Of a stretch of DNA of 64,000 nucleotides, positions 55,818 to 64,000 are shown piece by piece. Positions within the stretch are counted from its first letter, which is position 1, and the number at the start of each line of letters is the position of its first letter. The translations under genes and the position numbers were made by a program. The notes under the pieces are model-generated. The model was not told where the DNA came from and ran no database searches. It worked only from the letters and a program-made list of their open reading frames with translations. The stretch is from Blastopirellula sp. J2-11. Its GTDB lineage: Bacteria > Planctomycetota > Planctomycetia > Pirellulales > Pirellulaceae. Location of the stretch: positions 1,488,001-1,552,000 of the forward strand of contig NZ_CP097384.1 of NCBI RefSeq assembly GCF_024584705.1, written 5' to 3'.

Positions 55818-56750
55818 CTACGTCTTCTTCCCCATTCCCTTGGTCAGCGCCATAAACGCCGACTCCAGATTGATTTCTTCTTCACGGAAGAGAGTCAGCT
55901 TGTGTCCGGCTTGGATGAGCCAGGTCGGCAGATCGCTGTAGTCGCTGGTTCCCTCTTTCAAAGTCACCATCAGGTAAGTGGGACGCGGCTCAATGCTCTC
56001 GACCGCTTCGGAGCCTTCCAAGACTTTGGCGGCCGCTTCCTGATCGCCGGCGACGCCGATATGCAGCACCGTCTTTTGGCGGACTTGCTTCATCACTTCT
56101 TCGACCGATGCGTTGACCGACATCACGCCGCGATCGATGATCCCGATCTTGTTACAAACATCGGCCAATTCGGGCAGAATGTGGCTCGACACGATGATCG
56201 TTTTTCCCATGTCGCGCAACCGCTTCAGCAGGTTGCGCATCTCGATCCGCGCCCGGGGATCAAGACCGCTCGCCGGTTCGTCCAGCAGCAGCACTTGCGG
56301 ATCATGCAGCAGCACGCGGGCCAAGCCGAGTCGTTGCGTTTGCCCGCGTGAGAGCGTGTTGGCGAACGCGTCGCGTTTGAAGTCGAGATCGACCAGATTG
56401 AGCATTTCGTCGCAAACCTGGCGACGTTTGTCGCCCCGAATGCGATAGGCGGCGGCGAAGAACTCGAGGTACTCGATCACCTTCATGTCGTCGTACACGC
56501 CAAAGAAGTCAGGCATGTATCCGACCAGGCGGCGGATTTCTTTCGGGTTGGTGTAGATCGAATGGCCGCAGACGTAGGCTTCGCCCCAGGTCGGGTTGAG
56601 CAGCGTCGCGATGATTCGCATCGTGGTCGTCTTGCCGGCGCCGTTGGGACCGATGAAGCCGAACACGTCCCCTTGCTTCAGGTCGAGCTCGATCCCTTTG
56701 ATCGCGAAGAAGTCGCCGTATTTTTTCGTCAGGTCGTGAGTTTCGATCAT
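55818..56750 (-). CDS. ABC transporter ATPase (CcmA/DrrA-type)
   Basis: 310 residues. Walker A GPNGAGKTT, signature LSRGQTQRLGLARVL (LSxGQ variant with Arg), Walker B VLLLDEPASGLDP. The C-terminal 90 residues match the extra domain of multidrug/Na+ efflux type ATPases. Start at ATG 56750, which is 20 bases past the upstream gene's stop, with the more upstream frame rejected. The permease one would expect is not encoded next to it; the gene before it is the large anchored protein at 56770. Confidence 0.85.
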   Translation of the reverse strand: MIETHDLTKKYGDFFAIKGIELDLKQGDVFGFIGPNGAGKTTTMRIIATLLNPTWGEAYVCGHSIYTNPKEIRRLVGYMPDFFGVYDDMKVIEYLEFFAAAYRIRGDKRRQVCDEMLNLVDLDFKRDAFANTLSRGQTQRLGLARVLLHDPQVLLLDEPASGLDPRARIEMRNLLKRLRDMGKTIIVSSHILPELADVCNKIGIIDRGVMSVNASVEEVMKQVRQKTVLHIGVAGDQEAAAKVLEGSEAVESIEPRPTYLMVTLKEGTSDYSDLPTWLIQAGHKLTLFREEEINLESAFMALTKGMGKKT

Positions 56751-56769
56751 GGCGGCGCCTAAAGATGCG

Positions 56770-58962
56770 TTATTCCGGCTCAACCGGATAGATCAAGCGA
56801 ACGTAAGTCCAGTGTTCCGTTTTCGGCGCAAGCGGCTCTTCCGATCCAACCGCGGTCATCTGCAACTGCGTGACCGGTTCGGCCGACTTGCCGACCAACA
56901 CGGCGCGTTGCGTTTGCGAGTGCTGGGAGAGGTCGATGAACCCCTGATAGCGCTGTATCAAGTTCGTATAGCCGCGACCGCCTGCCGATTCGTGAAACAG
57001 GGCGACTTCCATGATGCGGTCGATATCGGTATTTTCGCGGTCCCAAAGTTCCGACACGTCGCGTGCGTCAGAGACCCTGGTTTTGCGTAACACTTTGTCC
57101 GAGTTCTTGCCTGCTTTGCCGGAGAGCGACAAGACGCCGCCAGCCGGAAACTTGGGAAAGTGCCAAGCCCAGCGGCCGTAGAAAACGTAGACGTCTTCCA
57201 AGTCAATCTCGGTTGGATTGCGAATCACGCCGTTGAGCAGTTGATTGCTGATCTCGGTCAGCGGCTTGGGAGCTTCGCCATCGAGGGTCGCCCAGCCGCG
57301 ACCAAACAAACTGCGCGACGACCAAATCTGAATCGGCAAGTTCTCGAGCGATACGGAGTCATCCGCATCGGCCAGGTAGTACGGGTTTTGCACCGTCGCG
57401 AGCGACTGACGCGAGTCCATGCCTCCTAGCGATTTGCCAGGCAAGCCTTGCCAGGCGAGGATTTGTTTCCAATCGCTGGCTTGCGCAGGAGCTTGATTGT
57501 GCAATTGAATGTTCAGCCGCTGCGTTTGCGGACTATAAATATGGGCCCAAGTCGTGGAGCGAACGACTCGGCTGGCCAAATCGCAGTCGAGCACGTCGAC
57601 TTGATTCATCCGCAGTTCATGGCCTTTCGCCCAGAAAGCGATCCCCCACGAAGCGCAGCACGCCAACAGCACGAACAAAGGAAACGTGACCCACGTCCAT
57701 TCCATTCGCGGAAAGTATCGTTTCAGCAAAAAGTAGTCGCCGGGGCCGATCAACAGCAGATAACCGACGACGATCACGCCGATCAACAGGAACGAGATCA
57801 GGTGGACCCCTTGGAATTGATCGAGCGCGACGCGCAGTTGTCCCGAGAGATCTTCGTACCCGACATGCGCGGCGCTTTGTCCGGCTAACGAAACGATGCC
57901 GTAGTCTTGTTGCTCTGACTCGCCGATCAGCAGTTTGATCAGCAACGGTTTGCGTCCGTCCCAGCCAGCGATCGGCTGCGAGTTCAGGTCGAACGCGACA
58001 AATTCAATCAGGCCAAATCCGTAGGGAGCGACCGAGATCAACGGCGTTGGATTGGCCGCGGCTCGTTGGACCAGCGCAATCCCGCTGGCGTCTTGCAGCG
58101 TAGCGATTTCTAAAGTTGGCGCGCCAGGGCGATCGAGCCGCGTTACTTTACCAGCATATTTTTCAAGTTCGGCAGTTTGGCGCTCTTCCTCAAACCCGAC
58201 GTACTTGCCGGGGAGAAAGTGCGCCAAGGGAGCGTCCGCCGACAGCAGTTGTTCGGTATCGGCGCCAACGGCGAGTAAGATTTGTCCGCCTAGCTTGGCC
58301 CACCAGTCGAGCGCCGCGAGTTTGTCGGCAGAGAGCTTGCGCCACGTTTCGGCGTCGCCGCTGACGATCAGAAAACGGTCGACCCCTTCCAGCATTCGCC
58401 AATCGTCAGGCAATTGGCTGGGATCGATCTGCGCGAGTTGCGATGATTCGTCGGGTTGAACGCGCTGTTGATTCAGGATGTCTTGAATGCCGATCAGTTC
58501 GCCTGCTTGCAGCCAGAGTTGTTGACTGGCGAGAACCGGTTGTCCCAGATCTCCGACGGCGGCTTGCCAGACCGATCGACTTGCGACGCCATCGACTTCG
58601 CTTTCCAAGATGACCTCGATGCGGCTGCTTGTGCGGCCGATCTTCACCGGTAGGACAAAGGTCTGGGATTCGCCAGCGGCGATCTGGGCCGCTTCGTCAT
58701 GAGGCCAGCGATGTTCGACCGGCACCCCGTCCGAATCGAAAGCGGCGATATGAATTTCGCCTTGCAGCGGTTGGGAGCCGGCCGTGATAGTGACACGAAT
58801 CGGCGACCAAACGCCGACTTTGAAGCGTCCGGCGAAACCCAGGCTCGCTTCGATTTCGGCGATGTCATGACGCTGCTGCATCCACGCGCCGGCCCACAAA
58901 GAAGAGGCCGACGTGGCGATGAGAACGATCGTAATTAGGAAGGTGCGACAGAGAAGCAACAT
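56770..58962 (-). CDS. Large envelope protein, two-helix anchor, unknown function
   Basis: 730 residues from ATG 58962, giving a signal peptide (LITIVLIATSASSLWAGA). Residues about 40-160 are a beta domain (GRFKVGVWSPIRVTITAGSQPL). A middle region (about 170-330) recalls a class I glutamine-amidotransferase-like fold (VDRFLIVSGDAETWRKL, LGGQILLAVGADT). Two membrane helices lie near 385 (LISFLLIGVIVVGYLLLIGPG) and 420 (TFPLFVLLACCASWGIAF), and a large C-terminal part follows. In planctomycetes this type of protein goes with an ABC ATPase, as here. Function unknown. Confidence 0.65.
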   Translation of the reverse strand: MLLLCRTFLITIVLIATSASSLWAGAWMQQRHDIAEIEASLGFAGRFKVGVWSPIRVTITAGSQPLQGEIHIAAFDSDGVPVEHRWPHDEAAQIAAGESQTFVLPVKIGRTSSRIEVILESEVDGVASRSVWQAAVGDLGQPVLASQQLWLQAGELIGIQDILNQQRVQPDESSQLAQIDPSQLPDDWRMLEGVDRFLIVSGDAETWRKLSADKLAALDWWAKLGGQILLAVGADTEQLLSADAPLAHFLPGKYVGFEEERQTAELEKYAGKVTRLDRPGAPTLEIATLQDASGIALVQRAAANPTPLISVAPYGFGLIEFVAFDLNSQPIAGWDGRKPLLIKLLIGESEQQDYGIVSLAGQSAAHVGYEDLSGQLRVALDQFQGVHLISFLLIGVIVVGYLLLIGPGDYFLLKRYFPRMEWTWVTFPLFVLLACCASWGIAFWAKGHELRMNQVDVLDCDLASRVVRSTTWAHIYSPQTQRLNIQLHNQAPAQASDWKQILAWQGLPGKSLGGMDSRQSLATVQNPYYLADADDSVSLENLPIQIWSSRSLFGRGWATLDGEAPKPLTEISNQLLNGVIRNPTEIDLEDVYVFYGRWAWHFPKFPAGGVLSLSGKAGKNSDKVLRKTRVSDARDVSELWDRENTDIDRIMEVALFHESAGGRGYTNLIQRYQGFIDLSQHSQTQRAVLVGKSAEPVTQLQMTAVGSEEPLAPKTEHWTYVRLIYPVEPE

Positions 58963-59121
58963 CAAAGTCGAACGTGTCTCACAAAAGGGGGGACGCCACC
59001 AGAGTTCCAAGTTGGATGGCTTGAAGCTATTTAGCATAATCCGCTGACCGCTTCCCTGCGAGTTGACGCCGGGCCTCCGCTGGCCAACTTCGCGGGAAGT
59101 TAACGCCGATTGGACCGGTTT

Positions 59122-59451
59122 TTACGGCTTTTCGGCGTCATCGCAGACGCACAGAAATTGTCCACAACCTGGACAGCCGCTCCCATATTTCTGATTTACG
59201 GCGTCGGCCAGATCGACTCCAGCGACATTGGCGATGGTGGTCAGCCAGGCCAGCACGTCCGCAAACTCGCCGACACGCTCTTCATGCGTCCCGCCGCGCA
59301 GCGCTGACGAGAGCTCGCCCACCTCCTCCATCAGCCACATGAAGGTCCCTTCGACCCCACGGGTCTGGTCCTTTTCAAAGTACATGTCGCGGATCAATTT
59401 TTGAAATTGACCCAAGCTGACGTCGACCGGCGGCGCAGGTTCTTGGTTCAC
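59122..59451 (-). CDS. MazG-like nucleotide pyrophosphohydrolase
   Basis: 109 residues. The EEVGE ... EFADVLAW pattern is the metal-binding core (E-x3-E and E-x2-D) of all-alpha NTP pyrophosphatases, which remove unwanted nucleotides. A Cys-rich tail, CPGCGQFLCVCDD, is added and probably binds zinc. The GTG start overlaps the stop of the upstream TPR-protease gene by four bases. The enzyme substrate is not evident. Confidence 0.82.
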   Translation of the reverse strand: MNQEPAPPVDVSLGQFQKLIRDMYFEKDQTRGVEGTFMWLMEEVGELSSALRGGTHEERVGEFADVLAWLTTIANVAGVDLADAVNQKYGSGCPGCGQFLCVCDDAEKP

Positions 59452-62288
59452 GATTTGATTTGCTCTAACAACTGTTGAGCCGCCGCGGAGGACGGAGAAT
59501 GTTTCAGGACTGCTTCCAAAATTTCACGTGCGGCCGCTTCATCACTGACGGCGATCAGCGCTTCGGCCGCTGTGATTCCCCAATCTACTCGATCGGGTGA
59601 TAAGCGAAAAGCGACCGCTAGTTCACGGGCCGCCGCAAGCGGGTGACCAAGCTCTTGCTCGGCGCGACCGTTGATCTCGTGGGCCTGAGCGTCGGCCACA
59701 TCAATTTGAAACGCTTCTTCCGACCAGCGCGCCGCGCCGCGCCAATCATTACGAGCCGCTAACAGCGTCGCCAGTTTTTTGCGAATCGCGACGTCGTGAT
59801 GTTTTTGCGCGGCCAAAATCGGCAGCAGCTTCAGCAGCGCATCGTCATCTTTTTGCAGCAGATGGACGCGGACCAGCGCTTCGGTCCATTCTTCGCTCGC
59901 CGGCTCCGCTTTGGCGCCGCGCTCATACAACTCAATCGCCGACTTGTAATCCTTTTGTTTCAATCGTAAGCCGGCCAACAGCGCCACCGGACGACGATCA
60001 AATCGCTCGCCGGTCGCTTGCTCCAGCAATTTCAGCGTCTCTTGGGCGTCGCCGATCGAGAGAAAGAGCCGCGCCATTACATACAAGCCGAGCGGATGGC
60101 TCGGATCGATCTCAATCGCTTTTTCCGCATACTTGCGTGCGCTAGTGTTCGACTTGCGTTGCAAGTAAGCGTAGGCGGCGTCGGCCTGGACGTCGGCGTC
60201 TTCCGGCTGATCGCGCGCGTCACGAAGCAACTGGGCGAAACTCTTGTCGGTATCGCTGGCTTGGATTTCAACATCGCGGACGACTGTCACCAGGTAGTCA
60301 CGATAGCCTCGTTCAAAATCGGCTTGCGGCGTCTGAAAGATTTGCTCCAAGATCTGATCGGTTGTCAGCGACTTGGCGTAACCGTCGAGCATTTTGGTCA
60401 GTGCGTCGTCACCAAATCGCTGTTTCAAATAAACGGCGTAGTGAAACGCCTGGCAGTAGGCCATGGTCCAGTCGTCGCCGTCACGCGGGCGAATGAAGCC
60501 ATAGTTGATCGAGTTCAGATCAAACAAATCGCTGGCCGCAATTCGTTTCGCCAGCAGTCGTTTCCAATCGGGCGGCTGCACGTCAGTCTCGTAAGTGACG
60601 GCCATCGCTTCCGTAAACCAGTGCGGAATGTTGAAATCGGTCTGTTGTAAATTGACGACATGGACAAATTCGTGACGCAGCACATTGCCCCAGTTGTATT
60701 TTTCCGGCATCGACGACGGTGAAGCGAGCGCGATCATTTTGCCGGCGCAGGCGCCAACCGTGCCGATATACGGCAAACCGACCATGCGAGCGCTGAACCA
60801 ACCGTGCCCGCTGGTGTTTTTCGCTTGGTTAAAAAACTCGATCAGCGTTTTGCCGGCCGGTTCGTAATCCAGGGCTTGGCAGATCGACGCGTAGACGTTG
60901 TCTTCCAGATGCCGCGCGGCGTACTCGGCCAACAGCTTGTCTTTTTCGGGGTCGTAGCGAATGAGGAAATGCTCGGTCTCCAGCGTTTCGTAGTTGGCCA
61001 GCACGTCCAGCACTTCTAGCGTGTTCTTCACACGGACATGAAAGGGGTCGGCCTGAAACGCCGCTTCTAAAACAGTACGCGCTTCCCGCTCTTCTCCCAT
61101 CCGCATCAGCACCATGCCCAGCTCGGCATGCGGACGAACAAGTTGCGGCATCCGCTCGGTCGCCGCGCGATAGAAGCTGGCGGCGTAAGGATACTTGCGA
61201 AGCAGTTCGCAGCCTTCTCCCAAAGAGGCGAAAAACTCGCCGCAATGGGGATTGGAGAGAGACTGCGTTTCGATCAACTCTCCGTAGCGGGTCGAACTTC
61301 CTTCGTTGGTTTCGAGCGCCGGTCCGTCGGCCGCCAGATAAGCGGCCGCTAACAAGCCGGCGGTCGCTTGGCGCTGGTCGTTGATCTCGCGCGCTTTGGT
61401 CAGAACTTCGATCGCTGCCAGCGGGCGAAAGTCGGCCAGGTACGCTTTCGCTTTCGCTTCCAACGCCGGGACGTAATCGCTGCGGATCGCCAATGCCTGA
61501 TCGGCGGCGGCGATCGCCAGGTCGACGTTGTAGCTGGCCACGTCCATTTGCGACTTCAGCGTGAAGAGTTCGGCCGAACTAGAATTGATTTCCAGCGCTT
61601 TGGTCCACTCGCTCCGCGCTGAGCCCATGTTGAACTTTTCGGCGAACAGTTCCGCCACCGCGAGTCGGGCGGGCCAATACTGGGGCGAGCGTTTGAGGAT
61701 CGTCGGAAAGAGCGTGTTGACGAGATAGCTGAACTGCTGACTGTTTTGCGTCCAACGGGCGAACTCCGCCGCGCCGAGTCCGGCGTAATATAACTGGTCA
61801 GGGTCGTCCGAAATGTCGTTCTCATTGAAGTCGTCGACAAACCACTCGTAGGCGGCGCCTGCTTCTTCTAACTCACCCCGCTCACGATGCAATTGAGCGA
61901 CAGTCCAGCGAGCGACCGGTTGCCGCTCGTCCAGCGCCAACGCTTTTTTGCAACTCGCGGTCGCGTCGTCCCAGTGACCCTGGTCAAACTGAATGCGGGC
62001 CAATTGCGCGTACAGCTTGGCGGTCGGCTTTTGCTCGATCGCCGTGGTTAATGTTTTTGTCGCTGCGGCCGATTGGCCGATCGCGATTTGCGATTTGGCT
62101 TTTAGCCACGCGGTGATCGCGTCGGGCTGCTCGACTTGCTCCAGTTCGGCGATCGCCTCGGCGTATTTGCCGGCGTAATAGAGAGACTCGGCCGAAGTCA
62201 ACTCGGCCCCGTGGGCGATTAAATGCAGCGTCAGCCAGGCGGCGCACGTCAAGAGCGAGAGAATGCGATTGCTTGCGGGCGGCATCAT
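59448..62288 (-). CDS. TPR protein with gluzincin-like protease domain
   Basis: 946 residues. N-terminal signal (RILSLLTCAAWLTLHLIAHG). Tetratricopeptide repeats run through residues about 30-430 and again at 690-940, as in AELEQVEQPDAITAWLKAK. Between them is a zinc peptidase domain with HEFVHVVNL near 538, an HExxH motif, then FTEAMAVTYE that supplies the third ligand Glu. This is the peptidase MA-like layout of planctomycetes. Secreted. The stop overlaps the MazG-like gene's start. Substrate unknown. Confidence 0.85.
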   Translation of the reverse strand: MMPPASNRILSLLTCAAWLTLHLIAHGAELTSAESLYYAGKYAEAIAELEQVEQPDAITAWLKAKSQIAIGQSAAATKTLTTAIEQKPTAKLYAQLARIQFDQGHWDDATASCKKALALDERQPVARWTVAQLHRERGELEEAGAAYEWFVDDFNENDISDDPDQLYYAGLGAAEFARWTQNSQQFSYLVNTLFPTILKRSPQYWPARLAVAELFAEKFNMGSARSEWTKALEINSSSAELFTLKSQMDVASYNVDLAIAAADQALAIRSDYVPALEAKAKAYLADFRPLAAIEVLTKAREINDQRQATAGLLAAAYLAADGPALETNEGSSTRYGELIETQSLSNPHCGEFFASLGEGCELLRKYPYAASFYRAATERMPQLVRPHAELGMVLMRMGEEREARTVLEAAFQADPFHVRVKNTLEVLDVLANYETLETEHFLIRYDPEKDKLLAEYAARHLEDNVYASICQALDYEPAGKTLIEFFNQAKNTSGHGWFSARMVGLPYIGTVGACAGKMIALASPSSMPEKYNWGNVLRHEFVHVVNLQQTDFNIPHWFTEAMAVTYETDVQPPDWKRLLAKRIAASDLFDLNSINYGFIRPRDGDDWTMAYCQAFHYAVYLKQRFGDDALTKMLDGYAKSLTTDQILEQIFQTPQADFERGYRDYLVTVVRDVEIQASDTDKSFAQLLRDARDQPEDADVQADAAYAYLQRKSNTSARKYAEKAIEIDPSHPLGLYVMARLFLSIGDAQETLKLLEQATGERFDRRPVALLAGLRLKQKDYKSAIELYERGAKAEPASEEWTEALVRVHLLQKDDDALLKLLPILAAQKHHDVAIRKKLATLLAARNDWRGAARWSEEAFQIDVADAQAHEINGRAEQELGHPLAAARELAVAFRLSPDRVDWGITAAEALIAVSDEAAAREILEAVLKHSPSSAAAQQLLEQIKS

Positions 62289-62420
62289 GCGATCAGAGGA
62301 GTGAGGGAAAGGACTGTCAACGAGCGCGGCTCAGGCGTAAAATGGTCGCGACTGACAGCTTGCGTACTATTCTAGCCCCCTTCGGCGTCGCGGCGAACCC
62401 TTTTTCATTTGGGCATTTTG

Positions 62421-62741
62421 ATGGCAGATTTTGTGACCGTCGCGAAAGTTGGCGATATTCCCCTTGGACAAGGCCAGGCGTTTAACGTCAGCGGACGCAT
62501 GGCGGCCGTATTTCATCTGGCCGATGGGACGTATCAGGCGATCGACGATTTTTGTCCACACATGGGCGCTTCGTTGGCCGGCGGCTATGTCGAAGATGGC
62601 GTGGTGATGTGCCCCTGGCATGCGTGGGGGTTCCAGCTTTGCGACGGCGCGTGGCTCGATAACCCGAAGGTGAAGGTCGATTGTTTCGACGTTCGCGTCG
62701 AAGGGGATGAAATTCAGGTGCGGGTTAACGCCAAAGAATAA
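62421..62741 (+). CDS. Rieske [2Fe-2S] ferredoxin-like protein
   Basis: 106 residues with the Rieske ligands CPHMG and CPWHAWGF, spacing as in the small NirD-type or dioxygenase ferredoxin proteins. It transfers electrons, partner unknown. The ATG 62421 is preferred; the TTG 12 bases upstream adds little. It diverges from the TPR-protease gene and stands next to an MscS gene. Confidence 0.9.
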   Translation: MADFVTVAKVGDIPLGQGQAFNVSGRMAAVFHLADGTYQAIDDFCPHMGASLAGGYVEDGVVMCPWHAWGFQLCDGAWLDNPKVKVDCFDVRVEGDEIQVRVNAKE

Positions 62742-62791
62742 CGTGGTGTAAGCTCACTTTTCTCTCTCAACACGTACAAGGACCGACTGCC

Positions 62792-63733
62792 ATGTTCTAC
62801 AACCTGCTGCTGGCCCAAGTAGAAAATCCGGGTGAGAACCCCGCCGGTGACAACGCCGCTGCAATCGATGTCAGCGAAAAGGCGACGCAAACGCTGACCG
62901 ATATGCAAAACTGGGGAAACTCGGCGGTCGTCTTTTTGCAAGATCAAGGTCCCGAATGGGTCTTGCGAATTGTCACGGCGATTCTGATTTTGTTTATTGG
63001 ACGCTTGGTCGCTTTGTGGGCGAGCGGATTCTTAAAGCGGCTGATGAATCGAGGAGGCGTTGATCAGACGCTCTCCCTGTTTCTCTCGAACATCGCATAT
63101 GGCTTTTTTCTGACGTTGGTCATCGTCGCCGTGCTCGATCGCTTGGGGATCGATACCACCAGCGTCGCGGCCGTGTTGGCGGCTGCTGGTCTGGCGGTTG
63201 GCTTGGCGCTGCAAAACTCGTTGGCGAACTTCGCCGCCGGGGTGATGATCATTTTCTTTCGCCCCTTCTCGGCCGGCGATTTTGTAGAAGCCGGGGGAGT
63301 GTCGGGCATCGTTGACGCGGTCCAGATTTTCCACACGCAGATGAAGACGCCGGACAACAAGATGATCATCGTCCCCAACGGCAACATCACCAGCGGCAAT
63401 ATCATCAACTACTCACGCAACGCGACCCGCCGCGTCGATCTGACGGTTGGTTGCGGCTATGACGACGATCTACGCGAGGTAAAGAAGTATTTGATCGCCT
63501 TGTTGGAAAGCGACGAACGAATCCTCCAAGATCCAGCGCCGGAAGTTCGCGTGACCGAACTCGCTTCGAGCAGCGTTAACTTTATCGTTCGCGGTTGGGT
63601 CAAGAAGGAAGACTGGTGGGCCGTTACCTGCGATCTGACCGAACAGGTCAAGTTAGGCTTCGACGAACGTGGGTTCTCGATTCCGTATCCGCAGAGTGAC
63701 GTGCATATGCATCAGGTGGCGCCGTCGGCGTAA
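62792..63733 (+). CDS. mscS: Small-conductance mechanosensitive channel (MscS family)
   Basis: 313 residues. Three N-terminal helices, then the pore helix with LAAAGLAVGLALQNSLANFAAGVMIIFFRPF, the conserved MscS Gly/Ala pattern. The beta domain starts GDFVEAGGVSGIVDAVQIFHT and contains PNGNITSGNIINYS. AAGGA lies ten bases before the ATG. Releases solutes when the membrane is stretched, which fits a marine osmotic lifestyle. Length and layout normal; the N-terminus has a Glu/Asp-rich loop. Confidence 0.95.
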   Translation: MFYNLLLAQVENPGENPAGDNAAAIDVSEKATQTLTDMQNWGNSAVVFLQDQGPEWVLRIVTAILILFIGRLVALWASGFLKRLMNRGGVDQTLSLFLSNIAYGFFLTLVIVAVLDRLGIDTTSVAAVLAAAGLAVGLALQNSLANFAAGVMIIFFRPFSAGDFVEAGGVSGIVDAVQIFHTQMKTPDNKMIIVPNGNITSGNIINYSRNATRRVDLTVGCGYDDDLREVKKYLIALLESDERILQDPAPEVRVTELASSSVNFIVRGWVKKEDWWAVTCDLTEQVKLGFDERGFSIPYPQSDVHMHQVAPSA

Positions 63734-63796
63734 GCAAACCAAAACCGTCCAGCTGGCTCGCTGACGCTCTTTGAAGTGTTGAAGTTGCGTTATTCT

Positions 63797-63837
63797 CCTG
63801 GTTGGCCGCGATAGCGGAGCTATCGCGGCCAACCAGG
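63797..63837. repeat. Perfect 19-base-arm palindrome after mscS
   Basis: CCTGGTTGGCCGCGATAGC-GGA-GCTATCGCGGCCAACCAGG. No T run follows. The rest of the window to 64000 has no supported gene. Confidence 0.85.
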
Positions 63838-64000
63838 GACCTATCGCGCAACCTCAAAATGCGCCAACGAGGGAATGGGCTCGCTACTTCAATCCGCTGT
63901 AGCGCCGCCACACGTCTTTCCCTCGCTCGTGCATCTCAAAAGTTGCGCAATATAAAACTGAGGATTGCAGCGGCGACTATTCGCCTGCCGCTGGCGTTAA

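Noticed and set aside
59051-59099. Imperfect hairpin CTTCCC...GGGAAG after the MazG-like gene
   Set aside because: No T run on the minus strand and mismatched stem, so not called a terminator.
63648-63911. 87-codon minus frame at the window end
   Set aside because: Crosses the palindrome and mscS end; no family features.

Overview
The window looks like chromosome of a marine planctomycete of the Pirellulaceae (Blastopirellula/Bremerella-like). This rests on a DUF1559 pseudopilin-like protein, a secreted sulfatase, several membrane-anchored squalene-cyclase-fold proteins, small lipoproteins of planctomycete style, a complete Na+-translocating NADH:quinone reductase operon with a sodium/solute symporter, and abundant short palindromic repeats. 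The genus is inferred from gene content only.

Region 1 (1-4.5 kb) is accessory DNA. It holds the 3' part of an SNF2-type helicase gene, an HTH protein of unknown role, a frameshifted DUF5677 gene and a stub of an ISAs1-family transposase. It ends at a tRNA-Pro(CGG) gene. The 3' end of that tRNA and its downstream hairpin are duplicated about 1.58 kb away, so this is a tRNA-anchored island edge. Region 2 (4.7-11.4 kb) has recJ, rpmG, two paralogous proteins joining a TonB-like membrane helix to a squalene-cyclase-type barrel, and a HisA-like protein. Region 3 (11.8-19.0 kb) is nqrABCDEF followed by the flavin transferase gene apbE and the maturation gene nqrM, so subunits and two maturation factors are together. 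Region 4 (19-27.5 kb) has a tandem repeat, a MITE-like element, a sulfatase, a deaminase, queF/queE for queuosine precursors, a deacetylase/NagB-like pair and membrane proteins. Region 5 (27.7-33.6 kb) has an mlaEFD-type lipid transport operon, a lipoprotein, a DUF1559 protein and an unusual phosphatase/cytochrome c' fusion.

Region 6 (33.7-39.5 kb) is the most interesting: a radical SAM enzyme diverges from a squalene-hopene-cyclase-like enzyme, a DUF116-polyprenyl synthase fusion and a chorismate-lyase-like protein. Together they look like a dedicated, undescribed isoprenoid pathway. Region 7 (39.7-47.6 kb) has a DUF3311/sodium symporter pair, rpsR, and an operon of thioesterase, barrel protein, LolD-like ATPase and a very large FtsX-type permease. 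Region 8 (47.6-51.1 kb) is a three-gene surface-protein operon. Region 9 (51.4-64 kb) has hypothetical proteins, a Tim44/zinc-ribbon/TerB protein, an ABC ATPase with a large membrane partner, MazG-like and TPR-protease proteins, a Rieske ferredoxin and an MscS channel.

Four separate alpha/alpha-barrel (squalene cyclase/prenyltransferase fold) genes lie in this one window. Names are by reading of motifs only; no database search was done.
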